Positions 37,193 through 46,902 are shown, counted from the first letter of the stretch. The stretch: 64,000 bases of DNA from an uncultured Oscillospiraceae bacterium (GCA_900539845.1 UQDP01000003.1:1-64000); one strand, 5' to 3'. Notes: generated by a model from the letters alone, not told the origin. Program-made: numbers and translations.

Positions 37193-38938
37193 ATGAATTC
37201 TTTTTCAGATCACCCCAATCCCCAGTTTGAACGCGCGGATTGGCAGAGCCTTAACGGAGAGTGGGATTTCGGCTTTATGAAAGCAAGGCGCGGCTTTACA
37301 TTTTCCGCCGGCAAAGCGTTTGCAGAAAAGATAAGAAGCAAAAATGATTTTCCATACACCATCCATGTTCCGTTCTGCCTGGAAAGCGAGCTTTCCGGGA
37401 TCGGTCACACCGGCTTTGTAAACGCCGTATGGTATCGCAAAAAAGTGAATATTGCAAAGAATGACAAAAGAATCATTCTTCATATCGGCGCCGCCGATTA
37501 TCAGACGACTGTGCTTGTTAACGGAAAGTTCGCCGGCAGACATATCGGCGGATATACATCTTTTTCATTTGATATCACAGAATTTACCAAAAGCGGTGAA
37601 AACGAGCTTTTCATTCTGTGCGAGGACGATGTAAAACACCCTCTTGTGCCGTCCGGCAAGCAGAGCGAGCGCAGAGAAAGCTATGCCTGCAGCTATACGC
37701 GCACAACGGGTATATGGCAAAGCGTATACCTTGAATACATACCTGAACGGCATATAAAAAGCTTTAACATATTTACCGATATTAACAGTTGTTCGGCGTC
37801 GGTCTCATTTAAACTTTGCGGAACAGGCAGACTGGCGTGTGAAGTATATTTTGACAAAAAAAAGGTCGGCAGCGCAGAAAGTGAAAACGCGTCCGATACC
37901 TGTATTCTTCAGATCGCGCTTTCTGAAAAGCATTTTTGGGAAGCAGGGAAAGGCAATCTTTACCGAATCATAATGAAATTTGCGGACGATACCGTTTACA
38001 GTTATTTCGGTCTGCGTGAAATCAGACTTGACGGCTACAGATTTCTGCTCAACGGAAAAAGCGTGTTTCAGCGCCTTGTACTGGATCAGGGTTATTATAA
38101 AAAAGGGATATACACGGCACAGAATGATGACGAGTTAAAAAAAGACATTGAGCTTTCCCTTTCTTTGGGATTTAACGGAGCAAGGCTGCACCAGAAGGTA
38201 TTTGACCCGCGCTTTCTTTATTACTGCGACCTCTACGGCTATCTTGTGTGGGGAGAATACGCAAACTGGGGACTGGACTATTCTTCTCCCGAATCTCTAG
38301 CCGTTTTTCTGCCGCAGTGGCTTGAGGCTGTGAATCGAGACTGCAACCACCCGTCCATTATAGGCTGGTGCCCTTTTAACGAGACATGGGATTACAAGGG
38401 GAGAAAACAGTATGACCCACTGCTGAAAACCGTTTATGAAGTTACAAAGCTTGCCGACCCGACAAGACCCTGCATAGACACGAGCGGAAATTTTCATGTG
38501 GTTACCGATATATACGATGTGCATGATTATCGATACAACGCAGAGGAATTCAAGAAGTCATATGACCGCCTTGCTGCGGAGGGCACGCTTTATGAGCACG
38601 TGCTTAAAGATCATCCCGGCAGACAGAAGTACAACGGCGAGCCTGTATTGATCAGCGAATACGGCGGAATCAAATGGGAAGCGGATAAAAGTATAAGATC
38701 CTGGGGTTACGGCAAGGACGTCAAAAGCGAAGACGAATTTGCCGTGCGATACGCGGGTCTCACCGGCGCAATAACCTCCAATCCGTATATTCTGGGATTC
38801 TGCTATACGCAGCTTTACGATGTGGAGCAGGAACAGAACGGACTGTTTACCTATGAGAGGAAACAAAAATTTTCCGAAGACACCTATAAAAGAATCAGAG
38901 CGGCGAACACATCAGCCGCGGCAATAGAAGACGTCTGA
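37193..38938 (+). CDS. Glycoside hydrolase family 2 (beta-galactosidase-like)
   Basis: 581 residues from the ATG at 37193, with AAGGAG 7 nt upstream. Compact GH2: sugar-binding jelly roll (about 1-180, QFERADWQSLNGEWDFGF at the start), immunoglobulin-like domain (about 185-270) and TIM barrel to the end. Acid/base Glu397 is in PFNETWDYKG and nucleophile Glu489 in LISEYGG. No signal peptide, so intracellular. It is related in plan to the GH2 at 1429, but the two are not close copies. Divergent from the arabinose operon with a shared palindrome between, and followed by a beta-helix protein. The setting suggests breakdown of arabinose-containing plant oligosaccharides; alpha- versus beta-L-linked substrate is not decidable. 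Confidence 0.88.
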   Translation: MNSFSDHPNPQFERADWQSLNGEWDFGFMKARRGFTFSAGKAFAEKIRSKNDFPYTIHVPFCLESELSGIGHTGFVNAVWYRKKVNIAKNDKRIILHIGAADYQTTVLVNGKFAGRHIGGYTSFSFDITEFTKSGENELFILCEDDVKHPLVPSGKQSERRESYACSYTRTTGIWQSVYLEYIPERHIKSFNIFTDINSCSASVSFKLCGTGRLACEVYFDKKKVGSAESENASDTCILQIALSEKHFWEAGKGNLYRIIMKFADDTVYSYFGLREIRLDGYRFLLNGKSVFQRLVLDQGYYKKGIYTAQNDDELKKDIELSLSLGFNGARLHQKVFDPRFLYYCDLYGYLVWGEYANWGLDYSSPESLAVFLPQWLEAVNRDCNHPSIIGWCPFNETWDYKGRKQYDPLLKTVYEVTKLADPTRPCIDTSGNFHVVTDIYDVHDYRYNAEEFKKSYDRLAAEGTLYEHVLKDHPGRQKYNGEPVLISEYGGIKWEADKSIRSWGYGKDVKSEDEFAVRYAGLTGAITSNPYILGFCYTQLYDVEQEQNGLFTYERKQKFSEDTYKRIRAANTSAAAIEDV

Positions 38939-39029
38939 AAAGCTGCATATACGCAGAAATTGAGAAAACAGGCATTCTTAAGCTCAACACATTACATTCC
39001 GTAAATTGTTAGGTTTCGGAGGAAATCTT

Positions 39030-41099
39030 ATGAACAATGAACGTACAATATACGTTGACCCCAACCGCACAGGGAACAATATATTTTCAACAATAAAAGA
39101 AGCCAAAAATTATATCAGAACGCTCGACAAATCCGAAGGAGATATCATTGTTGAAATAGCAAACGGCATATATGAACTGAGCGAAACGGTTGTTTTTGAC
39201 GAAAGAGACAGCGGAACGAAAAACTGCACGATACACTATGTAGCGGCAAAGGGAGCGCACCCTGTCATAAGCGGAGGAAGGGAATTACGAACAGAGTGGA
39301 AAGAAGAAGAAAACGGAATATTCAGCACGGAATATCACAGAGATAAAAAGCTGCGCGCTTTGTATGTGAACGGCAAACGCTGTTATATGACCGAAAAAGT
39401 GATTGAGGGAAAAGGTCCTGCAGGGAAATACAAGATTGAAGCCGGTTCGAAGGACTGGGCTTGGACGAGCGGAACAGAGCACAGCGGAGTAATACTGAAA
39501 AAAGGCTCTGTTGAGCTTAACACGAGAAACCCTGAGGATATTGAACTGATGACACAGTCAACATGGAACACAACAATTGTCTGCGTTGATTCTCTTGAAA
39601 AACACGGTCAGAATATTTGTGCAAGATTTCAGATGCCTTACGGTGCCATAGCGCAAACTTTGGGATGGGGAAACGAATACCGGTTTAGAAAAAGCAATAT
39701 GGTCTATAATGTGTTTGAAAACCTTAATAAACCCGGAGAATTCTATTTTGATAAAAGCGCCGGTCGTCTTTATTATTGCCCGAGAAAAAACGAAGACATA
39801 AACACAACCTGCGTGGTTGTGCCCGAACTGGAAACTCTTTTTGATATTGAAGGAAAAAACACATCTCAAAGAGCGCAAAACATATCCTTTGAAGGACTGA
39901 CCTTTGCATATACGGACTGGAATCTGTTCAGAGCGGGCGAATCGTATGGCAGAGCCACTAACCAGGGTGCAGCGGCTCTTACGGCATATGCCGAAAAGGA
40001 CTGGCACGAATACATCTACCGTGCATATGACGTCGGTCCTGCGGCTGTTCAGATAAGCTCTGCTCAAAATATCGTTTTTGACGGGAACACGGTGCTGCAC
40101 ACAGGCAACGAAGGGATATCCGTTATCAACGACGCCGTTGATATCAAAATTACCAACAATATAATTTATGATACAGCCGGAGCCGCACTGCTAATCGGTC
40201 ATCCACAGCACGAATATATAGGTGACCGCGGTTCGGGATTCGGTACGCATTCTGATAAAGAGAAATACAGCGCGGATAAAGAGGGCGCCTGTAAAAATAC
40301 GATGGTTTGCAACAACTTTTTTAAAAATACAAGCAGGCTTTTCTGGGGCGTTGCCGGAATTATGGTCTATATGAGCGATGGCATGCGTTTCACGCATAAT
40401 CATATTGAAAACACACCGTATTCGGGAATCAGCCTCGGCTGGGGCTGGTGGAAAATGAACGGAGACAAAGATTCCGTTGTTCCGGGCGTCCCATCAGCAA
40501 CTATGAAAAACAATATAATGAAAAACAACTGTTTTAAAAACACCATTACAACATTAAACGACGGTGGGGCTATATACAGTATAGGAGATATGCCGGGCAC
40601 AATTATCAGCGAAAACTATATTAATACGATCGGTTCCGACTTTTCAAATCATGCCGGTCTTATAAGAGGTATACACCCCGACGAAGGCTCCCGCAATATT
40701 TTCGGAGAAAAAAACGTTATAAATATCGATCCCAAATACACTTGCATAGACTGCGGAGACTGGGGCAGAAAAAGAAACAACACCTGGGTAAACAATTATT
40801 CCACAGCGGAAAGCTATACTACAATTAAAACATATGAACCAAACACAATTATCAAAAACGCGCATTATATTCCGAACGCTGACTGGGATGAAACTGCAAG
40901 AGCTGTGATTGCCAGCGCCGGGATCAGCAATGATTTATACGAAAAGATTCCGAAATATATCCTGAGCGATGAAAACGAAATTATAAAAGCCATTCCGAAG
41001 CACAAGCCAAACATCAAAACCATAGCCGGTATTTCAGCTTGCGCGGCGGCGCTGTTAGCGGGAATCACCGCGGCGGTCGTAAAAAAGCTGTTAAAATAA
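39030..41099 (+). CDS. Right-handed parallel beta-helix protein with C-terminal membrane segment
   Basis: 689 residues from the ATG at 39030 (GGAGG upstream). N-terminal TIYVDPNRTGNNIFSTIKEAK is the typical start of a pectin-lyase-like fold, and repeated rung motifs run through residues about 330-600 (for example ISSAQNIVFDGNTVLHTGNEG, VINDAVDIKITNNIIYDTAG), matching the beta-helix superfamily. It may be a polysaccharide lyase or hydrolase (families with this fold include GH28/GH120-type and PL enzymes); the exact activity is unknown. There is no N-terminal signal peptide, but the last 24 residues form a hydrophobic segment with a KKLLK tail. It is 91 bp after the GH2 gene, possibly in the same transcript. 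Confidence 0.8.
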   Translation: MNNERTIYVDPNRTGNNIFSTIKEAKNYIRTLDKSEGDIIVEIANGIYELSETVVFDERDSGTKNCTIHYVAAKGAHPVISGGRELRTEWKEEENGIFSTEYHRDKKLRALYVNGKRCYMTEKVIEGKGPAGKYKIEAGSKDWAWTSGTEHSGVILKKGSVELNTRNPEDIELMTQSTWNTTIVCVDSLEKHGQNICARFQMPYGAIAQTLGWGNEYRFRKSNMVYNVFENLNKPGEFYFDKSAGRLYYCPRKNEDINTTCVVVPELETLFDIEGKNTSQRAQNISFEGLTFAYTDWNLFRAGESYGRATNQGAAALTAYAEKDWHEYIYRAYDVGPAAVQISSAQNIVFDGNTVLHTGNEGISVINDAVDIKITNNIIYDTAGAALLIGHPQHEYIGDRGSGFGTHSDKEKYSADKEGACKNTMVCNNFFKNTSRLFWGVAGIMVYMSDGMRFTHNHIENTPYSGISLGWGWWKMNGDKDSVVPGVPSATMKNNIMKNNCFKNTITTLNDGGAIYSIGDMPGTIISENYINTIGSDFSNHAGLIRGIHPDEGSRNIFGEKNVINIDPKYTCIDCGDWGRKRNNTWVNNYSTAESYTTIKTYEPNTIIKNAHYIPNADWDETARAVIASAGISNDLYEKIPKYILSDENEIIKAIPKHKPNIKTIAGISACAAALLAGITAAVVKKLLK

Positions 41100-41132
41100 A
41101 AACACTTTAAACCTATTATATTTCCATTAATA

Positions 41133-41165
41133 AAGCGGTCGAATCAGCGAATGATTCGACCGCTT
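41133..41165. terminator. Perfect 14-bp hairpin between convergent genes
   Basis: Stem 41133-41146/41152-41165 (AAGCGGTCGAATCA and its complement, 5-nt loop). Lies between the beta-helix gene and the convergent ferredoxin gene. The T-rich tail is better on the minus strand (TTTATTAA). Confidence 0.8.
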
Positions 41166-41236
41166 TCAGATTGGGAAGAAAGGTAAATCAGAGATCGCCA
41201 GAAACAACCTGCTTCAGATCTGCGATCTTTTTTGCT

Positions 41237-42001
41237 CTATTCAAAATCCGACGGTTTATAAGAGTTAAAATATCTCGGTTTCCCTTTAGATGCAGAACCG
41301 TACTCGATTGCCTGCGCAGGGCAGGAACATATACACGCCATGCAATGCGTGCAGTTTTTGCCCCATTCGGGCTTTCCGTCTGTTAATTTAATATTGTTTA
41401 ACGGGCAGACCTGTTCGCATTTTCCGCAGGAAACGCATCTGCCATCGGTGCAAAAATCCTTTGCAGACACGATGAACTTATAAAACAGACTGTTTACAAC
41501 GGAGCTTTTTAATCTGTCCGCTACGCCTGTTTTGATGTGTTGAAAAGGCTTTGCGTCAAGAATGCACGCCGCGCCTTGATAAAGCACGGGCAGGGACGCT
41601 TTGATCATCCTGCGTGCTTCATCACTGCCGGGCACGGAAAACATTGCCACATAGTTTTCGGGCATAACAGTTTCCAAAGCGCCCATATATTCAAAGCCGC
41701 AGTCGTCACAGAGCCTGAGCAGATATTTTTCCGCGTTTCCGACCTCACTGCCGCAGGTCATAATAAAATATGCCTTTTTTGAACCCTCGAATGTGCTTTT
41801 TCTGATAAAAGCCTCAAACACTCTCGGAATACGCCACGAATATGTAGGGCACACAAACACGTACGGCTTTTCGGAGGAGAAGCTGCCCGCTTTGCTGTTT
41901 TTCAGGCAGTCGAACACATTTACACATTCGTCACCGATTCTTGCCGCAACAGTCTGCGCCGCAAAGCGGCTGTTGCCCGTTCCCGAAAAATAGATTATCA
42001 T
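41237..42001 (-). CDS. EFR1-type flavodoxin plus 2[4Fe-4S] ferredoxin protein
   Basis: 254 residues from the ATG at 42001 (GGGGGAG upstream). N-terminal flavodoxin-like domain (IIYFSGTGNSRFAAQTVA at the start binds FMN phosphate; about residues 1-165) fused to a bacterial ferredoxin domain. The eight cluster Cys are visible: CVSCGKCEQVCPLNN near residue 185 and CTHCMACICSCPAQA near 215. This EFR1-like architecture is common in anaerobes and probably shuttles electrons in a redox pathway; the partner is unknown. Monocistronic, with a promoter at 42070-42098. Confidence 0.9.
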   Translation of the reverse strand: MIIYFSGTGNSRFAAQTVAARIGDECVNVFDCLKNSKAGSFSSEKPYVFVCPTYSWRIPRVFEAFIRKSTFEGSKKAYFIMTCGSEVGNAEKYLLRLCDDCGFEYMGALETVMPENYVAMFSVPGSDEARRMIKASLPVLYQGAACILDAKPFQHIKTGVADRLKSSVVNSLFYKFIVSAKDFCTDGRCVSCGKCEQVCPLNNIKLTDGKPEWGKNCTHCMACICSCPAQAIEYGSASKGKPRYFNSYKPSDFE

Positions 42002-42069
42002 TTTGCTCCCCCAATAAACCAATAAAATTTAATGATCTCTTTATGAAAATAGTTTTTATTCCACTTCCG

Positions 42070-42098
42070 ATTTTACCATATAAATCTTACATGGTCAA
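42070..42098 (-). promoter_or_regulatory. Promoter of flavodoxin-ferredoxin gene
   Basis: On the minus strand TTGACC (42093-42098), 17-bp spacer, TAAAAT (42070-42075), about 70 nt before the ATG. Confidence 0.7.
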
Positions 42099-42118
42099 TA
42101 AAACATACACTTGGTGCA

Positions 42119-43417
42119 TTACTTTTTCAGATCGCCTGTTGCGGGATTGTTTATGAGTCTTCCGTCCTCCGTAAAGCGTGAGCCATGGCAGGGGCAGTCC
42201 CAGGTATGCTCATACGGATTCCACTTGAGCGCGCATCCGAGATGGGGGCAGCGTTTGGATGACGGAGTCAAAAGATTCACAACGGCTTCAAAGGCGTTTA
42301 CGGCAAGCTGCGGGCGAAGGATCGTTCTTGAGGGTGAAAAAACGCTGAAAACATGCCTGTCTTTGCCGGTTATCATATCGCAGAGTATTTCCGCGGCAGC
42401 CATCGAGGAAGTCATGCCCCATTTATTAAACCCGGTCGCAACATAAAGACACGTGGTCGAGCCGGAGTATTCCCCTATATAAGGCGCGCCGTCAAGGGTC
42501 ATACAGTCCTGTGTTGCCCAATGATATTTTTCAAGGCTTTGCGGATAATACTTATCGGCAAAGCTTCTTATTTCCTGCCAGCCCTGTGAACGCTTTCCCG
42601 TGCGGTGTTCTCCGCCTCCAATAAACAAAAGGTCTCCGTGATTTCGAAAGGACAATCCTCCCTGCGCCTCATCTATATACATTCCGTCTACATCGGCTGC
42701 ATTTTCAAGCGCGATAACATATGAGCGCTGCTGGAACATCTTTAGATAATAGCTGCCGTGCTTGTTGATGAAAGGAAAATGAGTCGCGACGATTATTCTT
42801 TTCGCGTCAATATTTCCCCTGCTTGTTTCCGCTCTGGTTCCCACCAATTGACGCACGCGTGTGTATTCATAAATATTAAGCCCCTTTGAGATTCCTGCAA
42901 GAAATTTCAAAGGAGAAAACTGGGCCTGATTTTTAAATTTCAGCGCCCCTGCAACCGAAAACGGCAGGGGTGTGCTTCTAACATATTCGGCAGAATAGCC
43001 CAGCTCCTTCAGTGCGGCGATCTCATCATCAATAACGTCTATGTTATCAAGGGAATACACATAGGAATCCCTGTTTTCAAAATCGCAGTCCATATCCGCG
43101 CACAATTCACGGTATTTTTCAACAGCAAATAAATTGGACAGAAGATACTGCCTTGCCTTTTCCCGTCCGAATTCTTTGATAAGCTTTGAATAGATCAGTC
43201 CGTGCTGCGCCGTTATTTTCGCCGTTGTGTATTTCGTTATTCCGCTTCCTATCCGCTCCGCCTCTGCAAGAACGTAATCAACGCCGGCCTTCTGAAGCAT
43301 ATAGGCACACAGCACGCCCGCCATACCGCCGCCGATTATGAGCACATCCGTTTTCATATCTTTTTCCTGTGCCGGAAACGACGGCATTTCGGAAATATCC
43401 TTCCAAAGCGAAATCAA
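42119..43417 (-). CDS. FAD-dependent oxidoreductase with C-terminal Rieske domain
   Basis: 432 residues; the start is a TTG at 43417 with GGGGGGAAATAAGA upstream. N-terminal FAD-binding DAO-type domain: VLIIGGGMAGVLCAYMLQ (residues 26-43) and the FAD-contact SGITKYTTAKIT near 60. A C-terminal Rieske [2Fe-2S] domain carries CPHLGC near residue 388 and CPCHGSRF near 405, giving two Cys and two His. This DadA-Rieske fusion is known in Firmicutes as a dehydrogenase of unknown substrate. It lies upstream of the ferredoxin gene, so the two may be partners in electron transfer, which is inference. Confidence 0.9.
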   Translation of the reverse strand: MISLWKDISEMPSFPAQEKDMKTDVLIIGGGMAGVLCAYMLQKAGVDYVLAEAERIGSGITKYTTAKITAQHGLIYSKLIKEFGREKARQYLLSNLFAVEKYRELCADMDCDFENRDSYVYSLDNIDVIDDEIAALKELGYSAEYVRSTPLPFSVAGALKFKNQAQFSPLKFLAGISKGLNIYEYTRVRQLVGTRAETSRGNIDAKRIIVATHFPFINKHGSYYLKMFQQRSYVIALENAADVDGMYIDEAQGGLSFRNHGDLLFIGGGEHRTGKRSQGWQEIRSFADKYYPQSLEKYHWATQDCMTLDGAPYIGEYSGSTTCLYVATGFNKWGMTSSMAAAEILCDMITGKDRHVFSVFSPSRTILRPQLAVNAFEAVVNLLTPSSKRCPHLGCALKWNPYEHTWDCPCHGSRFTEDGRLINNPATGDLKK

Positions 43418-43575
43418 TCTTATTTCCCCCCAAAAATATACTTAATGATATTATTTGCAGGGTAACTGTTTCTATTCGCGCAACCCGAAAGATGTTTTCT
43501 ACGTTTACAGAAAAAACGAAAACACCTTGCCGGGATGTCCTGATCATGCTGCCGCAATATCTGCTGCACAAGCAT

Positions 43576-44415
43576 TTAAACGGTTCCTAAAAGCGCAGCG
43601 CCCAGCAGATTACTGTCTTCACCGAAATGATTGAAAAGGATTTTGGGCATTCGCCCCGTTTTGTCCATATCAAAAAACATATTCAGTTCATGTTCTATCT
43701 TGCCGGTAACAGATTTGCTGTTTGAAATTCCGCCGCCGAATAGTATACATTCGGGATCATACATAAGATAAGCATACCAGCATTTCAGGGCGACCGCTTT
43801 GGCGTACTTTTCAATGAGAACGGCTGCACGCGGATCATGCGCAGCAGCCTTTTCCTCAAGCAGCAGCATATTTCCGCTTTCTGAAGAGGGATCATATTCT
43901 CTGGTCAGTGATATACTGTTTGCGTCCTGATCAAAGCGATACGTGTTACCGTCATAAAATTCCGGCATCATAAACATCGCGCCCGCCTGTTTTGTTGAGC
44001 CGCAGTAGATATCGGAGTTAAGCATAACGGCACATCCCAAAGAAGAGCCGAGAACGAACTGCACCGCATTTTTACAGTCTCTCAGCGCACCCAGTTCCTT
44101 TTCGGCAAGCAAGGAACAGCGTGCGTCATTTTCAATATAAACGGGACAGCCGTATTTTTGCGACAGCAAATCCGTAAGCTTATATTCAGAGAAATATGCA
44201 ATCGTTGAATAACCTATCGCCTTTCCGTTCGTGTCCCAGAAGCCGCCGCTGGATATCCCTATGCGTTCAACGGGGGCAAGAATTACGTTTTCAATATTAT
44301 CCAAGAACTCGGAAAGGCTCACAGCCGTATTCCATTTGCCCTTATTGACGATTTTGCCGTTGTTTATATTGGCATATTTTATATATGTTCCGCCTATATC
44401 CAAAGAAAACACCAT
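43576..44415 (-). CDS. ROK-family sugar kinase
   Basis: 279 residues from the ATG at 44415 (AGGTGAT 4 nt upstream). N-terminal phosphate-1 loop SLDIGGTYIKYANI, then the catalytic Asp in ENDARCSLLAEKELG near residue 103, and GSSLGCAVMLN near 128 (a weaker GTGxG loop). The ROK zinc motif CxCGxxGCxE is absent, so it is a zinc-lacking ROK protein, perhaps a fructo- or mannokinase. Starts 5 nt after the ManA-like gene in an operon headed by a GntR regulator, suggesting that it phosphorylates a hexose whose 6-phosphate is isomerised by the neighbour. Confidence 0.85.
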   Translation of the reverse strand: MVFSLDIGGTYIKYANINNGKIVNKGKWNTAVSLSEFLDNIENVILAPVERIGISSGGFWDTNGKAIGYSTIAYFSEYKLTDLLSQKYGCPVYIENDARCSLLAEKELGALRDCKNAVQFVLGSSLGCAVMLNSDIYCGSTKQAGAMFMMPEFYDGNTYRFDQDANSISLTREYDPSSESGNMLLLEEKAAAHDPRAAVLIEKYAKAVALKCWYAYLMYDPECILFGGGISNSKSVTGKIEHELNMFFDMDKTGRMPKILFNHFGEDSNLLGAALLGTV

Positions 44416-44420
44416 ATGAA

Positions 44421-46136
44421 TCACCTGATATACGCTTTTATCGTGGCAAGCCTTGTACCCTTGCTTTTCTCAGTCGGTCTGATTATAAAATCACCGATAT
44501 TCGCCGGAACGATAAACGTTTCCGCATAATGAACGACATACGGTTCAAACGAATCATCAGGGCTTACTATCTCGGCTTCCTCGCCCTCAACAAGATTGAG
44601 CACGCAAACGCTTCCGTTGCTTTTATGAAGCACCTCGCCCGTAAACCAATGACGGACCGTCTCGATCGGCTCAAAAACATGAAGCCCGGTTTTTTCCTCG
44701 GTATAGTGGTCTGTTTTCTTAGTTTCCTTAAACTGATTTATCAGATTATCCCTGACCCATTTTGTATCCCGCTCGTATTTTATAACCCTGCTTCCATGCT
44801 CAATATTTATCGGGCGCGGTTTGCCGTCAAGACCGAGCCTGCCCCAGTCCCACAGCTTAAACGTAAATATATAGGGGGTGCTGGAAATCTCAAGCACCAT
44901 AGTGTTTGAGCCGGAACAGTGCAGCGTTCCGCCCGGTATCAGAAAATGGTCGTGTTTTTTCGCGGGCCATTTATTTACATAGCGCTCAACATCTATCTGA
45001 CCAGACTGCTGCGCTTCATTGAGGGCGCCTATAAACTCATCTGGCACCACATTTTCTCTTGCGCCTAAGTAAACGCAGCTGTCCTCACTGCTGTCTAAAA
45101 TATAATAGCTTTCATCCTGCGTATAACGCATATTAAAATGTTCCTGTATATACTGCGTGGTCGGATGCACCTGAAGCGATAAATTGCCGCCCTCCATCGT
45201 ATCAAGAAAATCAAAACGTATAGGAAATTCATATCCGAAACGCGCCGTCACACGTTCTCCGAGCAATTGGTCGGCTTCATGAAAAACGATATCTATCGCC
45301 GGCATTTCCATTTTTGCTGAGCCGAAATCATACAATACGCTGTTCTCCTCCGGGACGCAGTCAAAGCACCATGCAAAATTTTTCTTTGATGGATCCAGCC
45401 CGCAGACTGCTTTCATCCACTGACCGCCCCAGACGCCGGGATCAAAATACGGAACCACGCGGAAAGGAGCGCGCACAGCATTATCAAGGGCTTTGTCATA
45501 GTCCGCTCTTGAAATCATTTTCGGACTGTCAATAGAATTCGTATCCATAAAATAATGGAATTTCTGATGATTGGCGATCTTATGCCTGTCCGCCAGCCGC
45601 CACTCAACAAAGTATCCGCGCTTAAACTTCGTAAGCGGGTCCATATCATAATTTTCACAGTTCCAGTTCGGAGCGCCTTTGCGGAATCTCAACTGGCTCT
45701 CCCATCTTGCAACAGAGCAGTGAACATTGAATCCGCTCTCCCACACGAGCATCGCTCCTACGCCGATAACAAGAACACGTCCTGTGCTTTTTTCTATTCG
45801 GCTTCTCATATTTTCGATCTTTTCAGGGATGAAAAAATCGCTTAGCCTGTCCGTCGTCATCACTCCGAAGATCCTGTCATCAGTCAGATTTTTCTGCATC
45901 TTGGCTGTCAGCTCATCCCCGTAGTACGCGCAGGTATCGGAATAGAATATCTCTTCAAACAGATCGCCGATACCGTTGACTATACTTTTGACATCCACTA
46001 CGGGGTAACAGTCAAAAACCACTACCCGTTCACTGCTGTCCTGAATCCGCTCTCTTATCTGCCCGTATCCACAAAAGATCTCGCCCTCTGCCCTGATAGA
46101 GGGAAATTTATCGTAATTGCCGTACTTTGTTTTCAT
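44421..46136 (-). CDS. Long class I mannose-6-phosphate isomerase-like protein
   Basis: 571 residues from the ATG at 46136 (TTAGGAG upstream). The C-terminal ~330 residues match class I phosphomannose isomerase, with the zinc-binding cupin core: LSLQVHP near residue 340, QDESYYIL near 359 and GGTLHCSGSNTMVLEIS near 433. The N-terminal ~235 residues are a separate domain absent from ordinary ManA; they include ERVVVFDCYPVVD and GVGAMLVWESGFNV, with a nucleotide-kinase-like look but no Walker A Lys. Long versions of this kind are known in Firmicutes and Bacteroidetes. The start overlaps the end of the gntR gene by 29 nt. Confidence 0.75.
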   Translation of the reverse strand: MKTKYGNYDKFPSIRAEGEIFCGYGQIRERIQDSSERVVVFDCYPVVDVKSIVNGIGDLFEEIFYSDTCAYYGDELTAKMQKNLTDDRIFGVMTTDRLSDFFIPEKIENMRSRIEKSTGRVLVIGVGAMLVWESGFNVHCSVARWESQLRFRKGAPNWNCENYDMDPLTKFKRGYFVEWRLADRHKIANHQKFHYFMDTNSIDSPKMISRADYDKALDNAVRAPFRVVPYFDPGVWGGQWMKAVCGLDPSKKNFAWCFDCVPEENSVLYDFGSAKMEMPAIDIVFHEADQLLGERVTARFGYEFPIRFDFLDTMEGGNLSLQVHPTTQYIQEHFNMRYTQDESYYILDSSEDSCVYLGARENVVPDEFIGALNEAQQSGQIDVERYVNKWPAKKHDHFLIPGGTLHCSGSNTMVLEISSTPYIFTFKLWDWGRLGLDGKPRPINIEHGSRVIKYERDTKWVRDNLINQFKETKKTDHYTEEKTGLHVFEPIETVRHWFTGEVLHKSNGSVCVLNLVEGEEAEIVSPDDSFEPYVVHYAETFIVPANIGDFIIRPTEKSKGTRLATIKAYIR

Positions 46137-46854
46137 AAAATTCTTCACTCCTAAGCTCCATATTGTATTCATACCGCTTGCTGTCATACTTGCAAACGGA
46201 ATATTCAATCAGTCTGTTTTTTACGTATGCTTTTCTTTTCATTACCATAACGGCTTCGCCGGGGTGCAGACCGAGCATTTCTCTTGTTTTGCTGTCCGCA
46301 ATTTCGGCAGTAACGGTCTGCCGGACATAATCGATCCTGATTCCGAACGCATTCTCAAGTTTTTCATAAAGCGAAGAAAAATATTGCCTGCTGTCATAAG
46401 GCAGACCAACGCTTTCCGGGATATATGTAGTAAAAAATCCCACCGGAACGGAATTGATGCATCTCACTCTTTCCAGCACGGTAAAATACGTTGAACTGCT
46501 CTGCTCAAAAAGCTCGGCAATATAACCGGAAACCTTTTTCCGGCAGATATGAGCATAGCTCGTTGACGGCACGATTCCCTTTTCTTTCATCTCATCGCTG
46601 AATCCTGTTATTTTCAGCAGCGGTTCCTCAATTTTTTCGTGCAAAACGATCGTGCCTTTGCCCTTTACCCTTTTGATCTTGCCAAGGTCTTTCAGCCTTG
46701 CCAAGGCGCTGCGCACCGTTATACGGCTTACGGAATATATTTCGCACAGCTGATATTCATTGGGCAGAATATCGCCGGCGGAATAAACTCCGCTGTCTAT
46801 TTCCGCTTCGATCTTACGGCTTATTTCCAGCCATAAAGGAACGGATTTTTCCAT
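46108..46854 (-). CDS. GntR-family regulator with UTRA domain (HutC type)
   Basis: 248 residues from the ATG at 46854. N-terminal winged helix-turn-helix (about residues 5-70, including AGDILPNEYQLCEIYSVSRITVRSALARLKDLG) and a C-terminal UTRA ligand-binding domain (about 90-235, with ESVGLPYDSRQYFSSLYEKLE). HutC-type regulators sense sugars or amino acids, usually a sugar-phosphate of their own operon. It heads the operon with the ManA-like and ROK genes and probably represses its own transcript. Candidate operator repeats lie at 46903-47012. Confidence 0.9.
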   Translation of the reverse strand: MEKSVPLWLEISRKIEAEIDSGVYSAGDILPNEYQLCEIYSVSRITVRSALARLKDLGKIKRVKGKGTIVLHEKIEEPLLKITGFSDEMKEKGIVPSTSYAHICRKKVSGYIAELFEQSSSTYFTVLERVRCINSVPVGFFTTYIPESVGLPYDSRQYFSSLYEKLENAFGIRIDYVRQTVTAEIADSKTREMLGLHPGEAVMVMKRKAYVKNRLIEYSVCKYDSKRYEYNMELRSEEFYENKVRQLR

Positions 46855-46902
46855 TCTCCTCACCCTTCATGCCGGTCCTTGAGAAGATATATATTAGCTA
46901 AT

